A program made the translations under genes and the position numbers. Below, one piece after another: positions 11,131-21,507 of a stretch of DNA of 42,845 nucleotides. The DNA comes from Tubiluchus corallicola (taxonomy: Eukaryota; Priapulida; Priapulimorpha; Priapulimorphida; Tubiluchidae): assembly GCA_030141605.1 (NCBI GenBank), contig JAQGDQ010001394.1, positions 1-42,845 of the forward strand, in the 5' to 3' direction. Each line of letters starts with the position of its first letter. Position 1 is the stretch's first letter. The notes beneath the pieces are model-generated. The model ran no database searches. It was not told where the DNA came from and saw only the letters and a program-made list of their open reading frames with translations.

Positions 11131-14100
11131 CCAACTAAGTGCTCGATCATAAATGAACATAATCGATGATTACTTAATACAATAAGTAATAAATTTTGCG
11201 CACTTTGCCACTGGTTTCTGCCATTTAATTGCAAGTGTCGATAGCAACAAATGTGGCAGATCAATGCTGAAGGGGCGGGGTTTACGGCAAGGTTCAATAT
11301 GGGATATCTGTGCACAGCACTTGCTGCTTTGTGGCATTATTACTTGATTTCCTGCATTGATTTACGGCAGTAAATCAGTGGGCAGTTAACGTTCACAGTC
11401 GATCGTCAATCATAATTTAAGATCAATGATCAATTACAGACCTGAGGCCGATTGCTGATGTTATTGTCTTGTAGTCTGTCCAATGTCTTAACTGTCACAT
11501 TCACTACACATAGAAAACTATATACTACTGAACGCCAAAGTGTCTATTAATATCCTATTCCCCTAAAATGTAAAGAGAAACTTTTTTATGTAAGCCACTC
11601 TGTCAAACTTGAATTTTTAATAATAATTAATAATAAATCTTTATTAAAAAAATGAACGTATATACAAAATGGTGCCTCTTTTCGCAGGCTCAGATCAACA
11701 ATTTACATTCATACAACAAATCTTTTAAATATTTCCAGTTTCACACTATGCACAATATTACACTTAAATTAGATTTAATTTCAAATAATTCACAAGTATT
11801 ATACACATTAATTAACTTTATAGACATACATAATTTATTTTTGTATATTAGAACTTGAAGTTCTATACTATAGAACATTCTTGTTTTTTATCACTAATTT
11901 GGCATCAGAGCAAATAAAAGCAAACAAACAAACAAAATATTTTACTTTAAAATTTTCTTTTTGTTATTTTAGTACTAGTTGGTTTTGCAAAAATGTTTCT
12001 ATTTGGTTCCATTTCGGTTGACTTTGCATAATAGGTGCAACCTTTTCTATTTCCAGCGTGGCAGTGAACACCGTCCTTGAAGACAACACGTATCCGAGCG
12101 AGAGCTTCGAGGTGGTCCGAGGAATGCTGCACGCAAAGTGGGACCGCATTGCACCGTATCCTTGCTTTGTGTTAAAAACAAAACAACTTCATTAAAACTT
12201 TTACATCAAAAAGTTAAAATCATGCCAAACATTTCGACTAGCTGCTGCTGTCATCATCAGTGCTAAATTTACAAACATACAACCAGTTTATATAGGCAGA
12301 GACTATTATGCACTAATTAAGTAGTTAACAGAAGCCAAATAGGTAATGAATAAACAGACCTATAGAAAAGAAACTGATACAATAGCAAATAGCAAAGTGT
12401 TTGAAAATAAAGGTAAAGGAATTGAACTGCTTGTACATTAAGAGAAGGCTTGTTAGGGTATGTGATGAATTTTCTTTTATTAATAAGTCCCAATTGTTTC
12501 CAGTCCTGATCACAATGCTGAAATTATTAAAATCAGTTTTGTGGCCAGAGGCACAAATATGGTCATTAATGCTGGGCTGAGGAGATATTTTTTTAATTTC
12601 TTGCCCAGTTCTAGACGAACTACCCAAATGTTCGCAAATTCTTACTTTACAGTGTCTGGATGTTTTGCCATGGTAAGCAGCATTACAGCTGCTGCACTGA
12701 AATCTGTGAATAATCCTTGCTTTATGTTAAACTCTGTGATTACAATCGCAGTAGTAAATCATAAGTCTCCATTCAGTCATTAACAGGTGCTGTTACATCC
12801 ATTAAATCATTGAAAATCAAATTACAGTAAGTCCTCGCTTAACGACGCCTATGTGTTCCAGCGAAACGTGTTTAAACGAAGCCAAGGCTTCCATAGAAAG
12901 TAATGTACAAGTATTGAGATGCGTTCCAGAGGCAAAAATCACTGCTGCTTAAATCATATGACGTAAAAACGTTTTATAAGTTTTATTCATATTTCTACTA
13001 ATTAGTTTCTTTCTCCTTGCTTGAAACCACCCATCTTTCTTACCAATACTTAGCCAGCTGTTGCTTTTTCGTAAATGTTAAGTCCTATGCCACTTAGCGC
13101 TTAAACACTGCATAGTGAAAGCCAGGCCCTGAGGCGACCACGAGGCAGTTTCATCTAGATACTCTGTCTGGTTACTATAGCAACAGGTTGCAGGCAAAAT
13201 TCCTTCACATAAAGTTTGCTCTCGGGTGCCTGGAGGCGTAGAAATTGCAAATAGATCTATGGAAACTAAAACTTATAATAGTTGTACTGTTTTACATTGC
13301 TAGTGCGTTTTTAGAATAGAATCATTTTAGTGCTTGAAATATGGTAAAAACTTGTTGGTCAAATAAACAATGACATTGAGAAAGTAAACAAACCGTCGCT
13401 AAGTGCCGTTAAGAATGATATCTAATGTTCAGTGTCGCTAAAACGAAACCTCGCTAAGCAGGGAGTCATTAAGCGAGGATTTACTGTAGTGAGAGACTTT
13501 TGAAACACCCTGTACATCGTCCTCTTAAGTTAATGGTAACTCGAGTTCCATCCTAATTAAGAAAATTAACGTTCGTTTCAGTGACGCCCGAAAATGCCCT
13601 CTTTTCGTGATCCTTAACTTTTTATTCCAGTAATGCTAATGTGTCTCATACTGTGGTCCTGAAGCCACACATCCATGGCTTCTTTAACATGACCTCTGCT
13701 GAAATTCGTTACCAACCCAGCGATGAATCCGAAGACGTACAGGTAACATATATACGGTCAACCTCGGATAAAAGGGACCCCTCCAGGACCGGAAAAAACC
13801 GTTCCTTACATCAGATATCCCTTATAGCCAAAGTTGAGTCAGACTGAGGGTGTATGTCGAACTGTGCTTTTCTGTACTTCTACCCATATTTTTATGGATT
13901 ATTGCTGCACATTCAGTGCAAACGGTATGTAGGAAGCACCTTCAGTGATACGAGATGTGTGTGACCGCGGAAACCGAGCTGTTCGAAGGCCGAGTTTGCG
14001 AAAAATTGAGGTTAAAAATCGATCAATTTCACTTTGATCATAGGGTTGCTTATGTGCGAGGTAATTTACCTGGGTTTCTATTACACTGGACCTGAAGATA

Positions 14101-15775
14101 TCATCCCTTTTAACCGAAAGTTACTAATATCCGATTACCTTATATACGAAGATTTTTACATAGGAAAAACGTTACGGAAAATCGGGACCGGTGTTGGTGG
14201 TCCCTTATAAGCGAGTGTGGCTTATCAGCGAGTACCTTATACCCGAGATTGACTATATATACTTATTATATAAAGATTTTTGAACCCTCAGTAAAAAGCA
14301 GTTTTACAAAGATCATGCATAGGCCCCATTACTCAACTTTGTCCTGCAGTAAAACCGCTAATAATTAATTCAAAAATTGCGCACAGAAATCTGTACTAAA
14401 TTGTGCTGATCGTGTGATGTTTAAAACTTTTTAATGACAAAAGAACGTATGTGGTTGAAGTGCTGAATTATTTGAATCTATGATTTTTGGTTTGAATCGA
14501 ATTCGGATTAAAAAACACTCCATCGAATCGAATCGAATTTGAACGTTCGATGCTCACCTGTACTGCTGTCATCTAAAGCTTTTCTACACCTGCATCTGTA
14601 TTTTTATTTACAGTATGGATACACCAGCTCACCTGGAGAGGGCGGAATCATGAGATTTAGAGATTACGATAGGAAATTCTCTCCGCACATAGTGAGTATC
14701 TTATCTACAACTTTTGTCCAATTCGGCACGCTACAACATAGATGGTTGTGGTGATACCAGATCTTAGTGCATTAAAATGGATAATACTCTAAGGTGAGAC
14801 ACTGAACCAGCAGATGTGCCATAGCCATGTTCAGATACACATGCATTTTCCCTCTACGAGGTAAACAGCCTGAATCGGTATGGCAAACCGTATTAAACCT
14901 CATAGAGAAAGTATCGAACGTATACAAAAAATAGGAGAACGTAAGCGGACATGTGGAAAGCTAGTCGCACTCTTGTCAACAACTACATGAGCTACAGCAA
15001 AACTGATTTTGTAGCGTACGTTGATGACATTTGAGTGAAATTGTCTAGTTATGAATAAATTTTGGGTATTTCTAATAAACTCAAAGGAAAACAGGATGAT
15101 TTTTCATATCCTACCCCATTTTGAAGTACGGTAAGAAGTATACGTATTAACACATATAGTAATGCCAAAACATTTCTGATAATTAAATAATATGTTTTAA
15201 ATTTAATTAACGGCAGAGGAGTCCAATTTGTCATGACATCACAACTGAACATAATTTTCAATAGCACAAACATTCCACGAGTGCTACTGTATAATATTCA
15301 GTGTGATATACAAAAACTCTGATGAAACTCATGATTCAAATTTCAAATTTTCCTCTGTGCTCGCGCTTGAGCTCTTGAACGTGTGAACTACATCACAAGT
15401 GGACACCTCTGAGCTGAGCGGTACAGTGCATGTTTTTTGTGCAACGCATTTACAACATGCAGGCGCTAGTGCCCATCAAACTCAAAATTATATTTCAGTG
15501 GTAATAATTCTTTCACGCAAATCATTCTTGAAGAAATAATGTCTTTTTTTTTAAATATTTCATAGGATAGAATGTTTTGGCCCATAGTTCAAAATGGGGT
15601 ATGGTTTTCCTTTAAACTTTTATAGAAAAGTTATCATTACAATTTTTATTTTCAGTTGGACTGGCTCGCATTTAGTATGATGACATTACCGTCGCTCTGT
15701 ATACCATTCTTGCTGTGGTACAGAAGTAAATCCAAATACGAGTCAATGTCGAAACAAGCGAAAAAGCAACACTAG
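9979..15775 (+). CDS. SSR2: Translocon-associated protein subunit beta (TRAP-beta), 5 coding exons
   Basis: Exons 9979-10139, 12057-12155, 13631-13742, 14614-14691 and 15656-15775 all have GT-AG borders and join in frame to 189 residues, about the length of vertebrate TRAP-beta. TRAP-beta is part of the ER TRAP complex beside the Sec61 channel and helps certain proteins translocate. Residues 1-16 form a signal peptide (hydrophobic [16 protein letters not shown]), followed by AEEG, LLASK, the family core KWDRIAP and [10 protein letters not shown], the segment GEGGI, then RKFSPH and [13 protein letters not shown]. Two N-glycosylation sequons are visible, NVS and NMT. The single membrane segment is in exon 5, with a basic tail ending KKQH, which fits a dilysine ER-retrieval signal. 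The start was chosen for the signal peptide; an acceptor AG lies immediately before the ATG. Confidence 0.95.
10140..12056 (+). other. SSR2 intron 1
   Basis: The intron has donor GTGAGC and acceptor TTTCCAG. It holds TC-rich microsatellites at about 10321-10345 and 11098-11130 that flank a LINE 3' fragment. The remainder, 11131-12056, is AT-rich with no recognised feature. Confidence 0.85.
10370..11095 (+). mobile_element. 5'-truncated LINE, 3' end with zinc-knuckle-like C-terminus
   Basis: The open frame to 10719 ends with [15 protein letters not shown] and [10 protein letters not shown], the C-x-C then H-x(4)-C pattern seen at the C-terminus of several non-LTR retrotransposon proteins (the zf-RVT-like region). 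An AT-rich tail of about 370 bp, resembling a 3' UTR, follows. (TC)n tracts on both sides may be the duplicated target. Only this C-terminal part is present and no RT motifs are visible. Confidence 0.6.
12170..12715 (-). mobile_element. Penelope-like element fragment, GIY-YIG endonuclease domain
   Basis: In the minus frame entering near 12700 the translation includes [12 protein letters not shown] and RICEHLG, then [17 protein letters not shown], and then WDLLIKENS. This is the order of the GIY-YIG nuclease domain of Penelope-like elements: C-x(n)-Y-x-GKT-x-RH, R-x-x-EH, then DH-x(4)-GH and a final LLIKE. The frame stays open to 12325. The downstream sequence has CTGATGATGAC and CGAAATGTTTGG, as is common at Penelope 3' ends. 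A stop lies just upstream and the RT is absent, so this is a truncated copy. It lies antisense in SSR2 intron 2. Confidence 0.8.
12825..13486. mobile_element. TA-flanked inverted-repeat transposon (pogo/Tigger-like), copy in SSR2 intron 2
   Basis: Left end CAGTAAGTCCTCGCTTAACG and right end, as reverse complement, CAGTAAATCCTCGCTTAATG; both sit directly inside TA dinucleotides (12823-12824 and 13487-13488). The length is 662 bp with no transposase frame, so it is non-autonomous. Related ends occur at 29052 and 30116. The TA target and CAGT terminus suggest the Tc1/mariner-pogo group. Confidence 0.8.
13755..14255. mobile_element. TA-flanked inverted-repeat transposon beside an SSR2 splice donor
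   Basis: The left end reads CGGTCAACCTCGGATAAAAG and the right end, as reverse complement, TAGTCAATCTCGGGTATAAG, each bordered by TA. It has no transposase. The element begins 12 bp after the last base of SSR2 exon 3 (13742). A related internal fragment lies in inverted orientation at about 20655-20765. Confidence 0.7.
14262..14560. repeat. GAATCGAATTCG-type hAT-like repeat, copy 1
   Basis: Contains TTTTGAACCCTCAGTAAAA, GTGGTTGAAGTGCTGAATTA and ends GTTCGATGCTCACC, matching 36085-36460 in order. The right end resembles the terminus of the intact 96-bp element at 32969-33064. The left part is missing next to the preceding transposon. Confidence 0.7.
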
Positions 15776-15807
15776 CCGATTTCGTGGACGCTAGATCGTG
15801 CACACGT

Positions 15808-16241
15808 CAGGGCCGGAACTAGATGTGGCAAGCAGGGGGGGGGGCGCAAAAATTTTCTGGGGGGGACGAGGTATCCGAAGTGGTTAAGTAATGGTTAAGC
15901 CAATTTTTAATCCCTTTTATACTGCATGCAGGCCTATAATTAGCATGTGTAGGACGGCGTAGCGGACAGAGCAATAATGAGAAAATTAACTCTCAGTTAA
16001 CCTAACGTTATTAATGTGCCTCTAACTAAATTGTTATTTACAGAAATTTATCGCACACAAGTTTTAAGAAAATAATACACTGAAGCTACCAAACATTTTT
16101 TACCTAATTCTAATTCATATTGAAAATGATTACATGCGAACTGCAATTTTCACTGCAAAAAAAATTATTTGTCCGATTTTGCAGGGGGCGCAAATTTTGA
16201 CAGGGGGGCGCCCCCCTCGCTCCCCCCTAGTTCCGCCCCTG
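15808..16241. mobile_element. hAT-type non-autonomous transposon just after the SSR2 stop
   Basis: Terminal repeats CAGGGCCGGAACTAG (15808-15822) and CTAGTTCCGCCCCTG (16227-16241) match at 14 of 15 positions. The 8-bp direct repeat GCACACGT flanks both sides (15800-15807 and 16242-16249). The 8-bp duplication and CAGGG terminus indicate the hAT superfamily. The interior of 434 bp has G-rich runs near the ends and no transposase. It starts 33 bp after the stop codon, probably in the 3' UTR or just beyond it. Confidence 0.9.
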
Positions 16242-16249
16242 GCACACGT

Positions 16250-16880
16250 AGGCCTACCTGTATCACTCATTCTCCCGAGATGAAAGCAAAAAGACACCGT
16301 TTGCATATTCAAGTTTTTCTGGCCTGTTTTCTCACTGATTGCGATAAATTTGGGTGGAGGATGCTTTCCGAATAACCACATGTTCACTGGATCTTCTTTC
16401 CGATGGGTAATAGCAGTTTTCAGCGCGCGTTTGGCGACTGTCGAAAAATGCCAGCCCTCAATAGAACGCTGCCAATTTTGTGAAAGTTTTCTAGGGTCAT
16501 TTGTCGCCAAGTAACAAGTCCAAAGAGAACTTCTATTATAAAAGTTCTTATCATTTACACTGTAAATAATACAGATTTTTTTAGTTATGAGTGAACGTAG
16601 TGGAATGTGGCATCCCATCTATGAGCTCTGCTGTTTTTCTATATTTAAGTAGAGCATTCATGCAAGCAGCTTTATCAGCTGCAGACATCCAAGATAATTT
16701 ACAGAAAAATGTGTGAACAAGAAACACCATCAAATGTAGAATAGTGACTGTATCCACTGCTACTATTTAAGAGTCAAAATATGCATTATTGCTGAAAGTT
16801 GAAAATTTTCACTGCTTTTTAGGTCATAGGAAGTCAAAACAACAGTTGTATGCAATAATTGTTTCTGTTTTTGCTCAAGA
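16250..16880. other. Convergent intergenic sequence, nothing recognised
   Basis: No supported gene. A minus-strand open frame overlaps the transposon at 15808-16241 and has no recognisable motif. Confidence 0.4.
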
Positions 16881-16884
16881 AGAA

Positions 16885-17135
16885 AGGTACGACTCCATGT
16901 GTATGTAATGCATGATCCGTAATGCGTATACAACAGTTTGTATCTAAACATGTGGAAGTGTTTCCATGTGTACGTAATGCGTAATCCGTGATTCCAAAAA
17001 CTTTTGCTTGCAATTTTCACGAATAGCGACCAAAGACGGAGGAAAGAGCATCGTGATATTTGTTATTATGCATAGTGCTCACGGACACATGGAAACAGTC
17101 AGTACGCATTATGGATCACACGTTACATGCACAAG
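16885..17135. repeat. Cluster of direct and inverted CCATGTGTAYGTAATGCR repeats
   Basis: CCATGTGTATGTAATGC at about 16895 and CCATGTGTACGTAATGC at about 16964 are direct copies. An inverted, diverged copy lies at about 17088-17130. A further relative, AGAAGTGTTTCCATGAGTAC, is at about 20346 inside the hAT-like element there. Confidence 0.6.
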
Positions 17136-17703
17136 TAGTCGTAGTGGAAGGGTTAATTTTTACCTCGAAAAGTAATTATGTACATACATTACGCAGGTTA
17201 TACGTGACTGGTTATTTGTCCACTACTAATTTAGTTGATAATAACTTTATACTTTACCAATGTCAGCTACGTGTTTTTTATGAAATTGTTTGTTTGAATT
17301 CATTTGACTGTAAATAAACATGGGAAATAATGATGGGAATTTTGTAAGAATAAATTCTAAAAAAAAATTTTACCAGTTTAGCTTTTAACTCGTATCAGTG
17401 TAGATTGAATTTTCGTTCCTGTAACAAGGCTGACAAAGAATATACACAAAGACTAGTGTGATGTGCTTCTGAATTATGATCTTCCAAGACCCCCTGGCTA
17501 ATAAAATAATGCAGCCCCCTTTGATGGTGCCACCCCTAACTCGCTCGCGCCGTCTCGAATCATTTTTAAAACTCGGATTTTCAGACCCCAGGACTTCTTT
17601 TAAAGTTAAATGAATTATTCAGCAAAACAAAATATAATTAAAATACTATACATATTTTTCAAACAAAGTTAAATATGAAAATGTGTTAGTCAGGCCTTCA
17701 AGC

Positions 17704-17801
17704 TTGGAGGTGTGGGGAAGCTAGCCTACAAGATAATCCGGGCCTGGGGGTGTGGGGAAGCTAGCCTATAAGATAATCCGGGCCTGGGGGTGTGGGGAAT
17801 T
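17704..17801. repeat. 40-bp tandem repeat (about 2.4 copies)
   Basis: GTGTGGGGAAGCTAGCCTA starts at 17710 and 17750, and a truncated third copy starts at 17790. The block is bounded by direct repeats GAAAATGTGTTAGTCA at about 17678 and 17806. Confidence 0.85.
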
Positions 17802-17919
17802 ATAGAAAATGTGTTAGTCACTCACTCAGTAAGTAACAGAAGCCAAATTGACAAGTAACAACAATTACAAACACACATTGCATGACCATTAGAATAAATA
17901 AAACAAATTAAAGGAAAAG

Positions 17920-18310
17920 ACAAGCCTTCTGGGGCCCTCCTATTTTGAACGACCATTCTTCCACCAATGACATCATTCATCAACTGAAGAAAAAGTGCAC
18001 TGTCAGTTTGCTTCGAAAGTATAATTAGTTTTTTACAAATAAGTGGATTTTGTGATGTTTTTGCATAGACATTAGGTAAGCTGCAGAAATTTGAATTGGT
18101 TTATGCAGCGAGCGCTTATGGAAAGCCAAGATGCGCTCAAGAAAAGTCACAAAATCCACGAGTTTGTCATAATTTTGAAGTGAATCACTGCGCTTGAAAA
18201 TTTCCATTCAGTGGTAGTATAAATTAACTTTCTGCTTTCCAGGCAGCAAATTTCTTAGTCATATTTTTATAAGTTTAAGTGATAACGGTAAAATAAACCT
18301 AAACATGCTA
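17920..18310 (-). repeat. Dispersed repeat, copy 2 (reverse orientation)
   Basis: Reverse-complement counterpart of 6140-6545. Blocks corresponding to CCACCAATGACATCATT, CACAAAATCCAC and ATAAGCGCTCGCTGC occur in the same order on the minus strand. Confidence 0.7.
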
Positions 18311-18574
18311 AGTCACTTGTGTAACTCACTTTATGTAAGAAAGATTGTTTAGACTCGATCTCATTTTAATTTACTGTCCAAAACATACATTTTCTTGTCT
18401 ATCAAAGTTAACAATTGTTTGTTATATTTTAATAATTAGCTTAGAAAGATAATTAACGGCAACCAAACACAAACACGCTATTGCTTACATCACAAACTAA
18501 CCACAATTTGTGCAATGGTAGGTGTCTTCCCTTGCGCGTCAAGCACATTTGTGTAAGTGTTACTGCTTAAACGC

Positions 18575-18795
18575 ATGATATCACGAAAATAGGCTCTACA
18601 TCATATGACGTCAGAAACTTACACTGCACTTCGTGATAATGATTATCACGGTACCGCCTTCTCTTTATCGGCCACGTGACAAAAAGGTGCCGCTGCCAAT
18701 CTTAGTAGATTCACTGAGCCGCGCTTAGCTTTGAAAATTTAACCAAATTTGAGTATCCGAGGTAATTATTATTTAATCTAAGCTTTGATTTACAA
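18575..18795 (-). repeat. Dispersed repeat shared with 42535-42790
   Basis: On the minus strand it reads AATAATAATTACCTCGGATA, then GGCTCAGTGAAT, then CACCTTTTTGTCAC and GGTACCGTGATAA. The same blocks occur in order on the plus strand at 42535-42790. No coding sequence is seen. Confidence 0.75.
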
Positions 18796-19704
18796 ACAGC
18801 TATTGTAGTTTCAATATTTTAGAACATTCTTTATTCTGAACTAATGTTTACACAATCATACGGCTTTCCTTTACCCTTACAAACTTCAATAATATCATTA
18901 ATTATGATTAACATTTACTCAACTCTACACTCACTAAATTTTTTCTCCTTTTTCAAGTCCATTTCCAAAGTCTGAGTTGAAAGGCTTCACTAAAAAATTG
19001 CTACGAAAACCCAGAGTGGCCACTGAATTGCAAAAAACTATATGTCTGCAAATGAAGACTGAAAAATTTTCTAAAACTCATCGGATGCGGTTTTAATAAT
19101 ACTTGCAACATGTTATGTTTCCTTAAGGTTTATTAAAAAAATTACAATTGAAATTTACAACATCTACAATCACTGAAGTTTTTCAATGAAATTATGTTTC
19201 TGAAATCGCAGCTGATGAAATCGACTCACAGTACCAAAAAATAAGGAAACTAAAAAATATTAAAATATCAAATACATGTATGTTCACACAATTTTTCAAG
19301 TGATTGTGCCTGGACACAAAACAAAAATGGCACACGGTGTACATTTTATATTACTATGCAACAATGCCTAAACCACTTCAAGTGGCAAAGTGTGAATAAG
19401 TTGATATGTGACAACAGACATTAAATGTATTACAAAAGCTGAGCAGATAAATTAACACTTGCACGAAACTCCTGAATCAATAAATTTGTAAACAAGCTCT
19501 GTGTTGTTTACATGCAATGCTACTGTCTGATATAATAAACAAATAAACCATAGCTAGTACAAAAATTATGAACAATCTAATTAACGTACGTGAGATTATT
19601 AAGAGTAATCAACTCCGATGAACTAGATCGTTGTTATGACTAGTTAATCGGGGAAAACAATACTGTGTCCCAGCCAACAGTCCCGGCCTGTTGCGGCACT
19701 AACT
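18796..19704. other. AT-rich intergenic sequence, nothing recognised
   Basis: No reading frame, RNA gene or repeat terminus could be supported. Confidence 0.4.
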
Positions 19705-19712
19705 GTGTAGTA

Positions 19713-20072
19713 CAGTGGTTCCCAAACTAGGGGTAAATTACCCCCTGGGGGTAATATGGTTTTTTTGGGGGGGTAACGGGCACCCCTCTGAAAATTTTTA
19801 AAACTTCGCTCGGAATGCATTTTACGTAGTTTTCTTTTTGAAGAGACTGCAGGCAACACTGTGTCATAATTGTAATTCTTGTTTTGGCAACAATACAACA
19901 ACACCACCTGGAAATTTATTTATGTCACGAGCAAACATAAATAATTTTGCTTGCTTGTGGCATATACGTGTGTTTACTTTTTGAGTTGGAGAAGTAGTAC
20001 TAGGTGGGGGGTAATGGAGACGACCGGGTTTCCCGATTTGGGTAACGGTCCCAGAAAGTTTGGGAACCACTG
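19713..20072. mobile_element. hAT MITE with intact ends
   Basis: Perfect 16-bp terminal inverted repeats, CAGTGGTTCCCAAACT at 19713-19728 and its reverse complement at 20057-20072. The exact 8-bp target duplication GTGTAGTA lies at 19705-19712 and 20073-20080. The element is 360 bp, too short for a transposase. The CAGTGGTTCCCAAACT terminus is typical of hAT elements. Confidence 0.95.
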
Positions 20073-20263
20073 GTGTAGTAGATATAGAGAATGAAACACC
20101 TGCGTCATCGACATAGCAAACTTATCTCTTATAACCACAACGGAACGGATAGCCAGAAACAATCAATTATATTGAAAATCCATTATACTGAAGGTTTATA
20201 TCAGCATCACTTTGACTAGCATTTCAATGTGGACGGAATAATAATTAGATGGTCAAGCTTTTG

Positions 20264-20634
20264 CCCGGTGGCATAGCTAGTAGGGGTGCAAAATTGGCAC
20301 CTTTCCAACAGCGCCACAACCCATTCATTTTGTTTGCATTTAAACATGTAGAAGTGTTTCCATGAGTACATAATGCATTTTACATATAAAATTTAAATAA
20401 CGCATGTTTTTATTATGTTTGCCCATTTATGAACTTACTGCAAAACTTTTTGTTGTTTTAATTTTAAATACAAAATAACAATTATGCACTTCGTTTAAAG
20501 CTGTATCTTCTCGTGTTTTGACTTTAAACACAAAATTGAAACATATATAATCAATGTGTTAAAAATTGTTTGGCATGTGTCACGGTGCCTTTTTATGCTT
20601 GCTCCCCCTAACTTTAGAACCTGGCTACGCCCCG
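20264..20634. mobile_element. Degraded hAT-like element
   Basis: The left end CCGGTGGCATAGCTAG and right end (reverse complement) CCGGGGCGTAGCCAGG resemble the common hAT terminus CAGTGGCGTAGCNAGG. Flanks AGCTTTTG and GGCTTTCA could be a decayed 8-bp duplication. Confidence 0.55.
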
Positions 20635-20654
20635 GCTTTCACCGCCTACGTTTT

Positions 20655-20765
20655 GCCAACCTCGGGTATAAGGTTATAAGTTATGGAAGCAATAATCCAT
20701 AAAAATACGGGTCAAAGTACAGAAAAGTGCAGGTCTAGAAACACCCTCGATCTGACCATTCATTC
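20655..20765 (-). mobile_element. Fragment of the 13755-type transposon
   Basis: GCAATAATCCATAAAAATA followed by GAAGTACAGAAAAG-like and ACACCCTC blocks is the reverse complement of about 13830-13910. It lies just beyond the BBS2 stop codon, where it may be part of the 3' UTR. Confidence 0.65.
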
Positions 20766-20795
20766 ACTCTAACACAACCCATTAATGTTGTCCGT

Positions 20796-21468
20796 TCAGC
20801 CTGCAGCACCAACCCTAATGATCCTGAAAAGTGCGGAAATGTTGTTGTTCTTGATGGCACTGCGACAGTTGTTGATGACCTCCGTTTTATACTTTCCCAT
20901 CCGGAGTCGTCCGGCCTTCTGGATAATCTGGTTGACGGTTTTTAAGCTGGAGAGCAACTCGACGTGATTCTTGCAACGTACCTTGTACCCGTTGATCAGG
21001 TCTTTGTTCAGATTGTACAGCTGTTGATAGTGTCGTCTCATGCCTGAAAACAAAGCTTAACTGAACACAACGTGTCTCACTTAACTACAACCGTCACGTG
21101 ACCTTATCCAGCGTAACTACATGCAGGTTAAACGGGTGAAACATGTGGTTATTTTACTATATACTACACGCATATAGTTTTAAACTAACATGTCATTCTT
21201 ATCAAGAAATAGTTAACCGGACGGTTTAGTCTAATGGTAATGCGTCTGCTTTCCGTCTAGGAGGTTGTGAGTTCGAACCAGCGGCCGGGTCATATGAAAG
21301 ATTTTAAAAATTGGACCTGCTGTTGCCCTGCCCGACACGTGGTATTTAGGGTAAAAGTGGGGTAATAATAGTCTTTGTTATGTAGTTGTAGGTTGTTATT
21401 TACAGTCTGTGATAATAGCTCTTGGAGCTAATGTTAATTCTTGACCCAAAAGCCGACTTTAAATAAAG

Positions 21469-21507
<39 letters not shown>

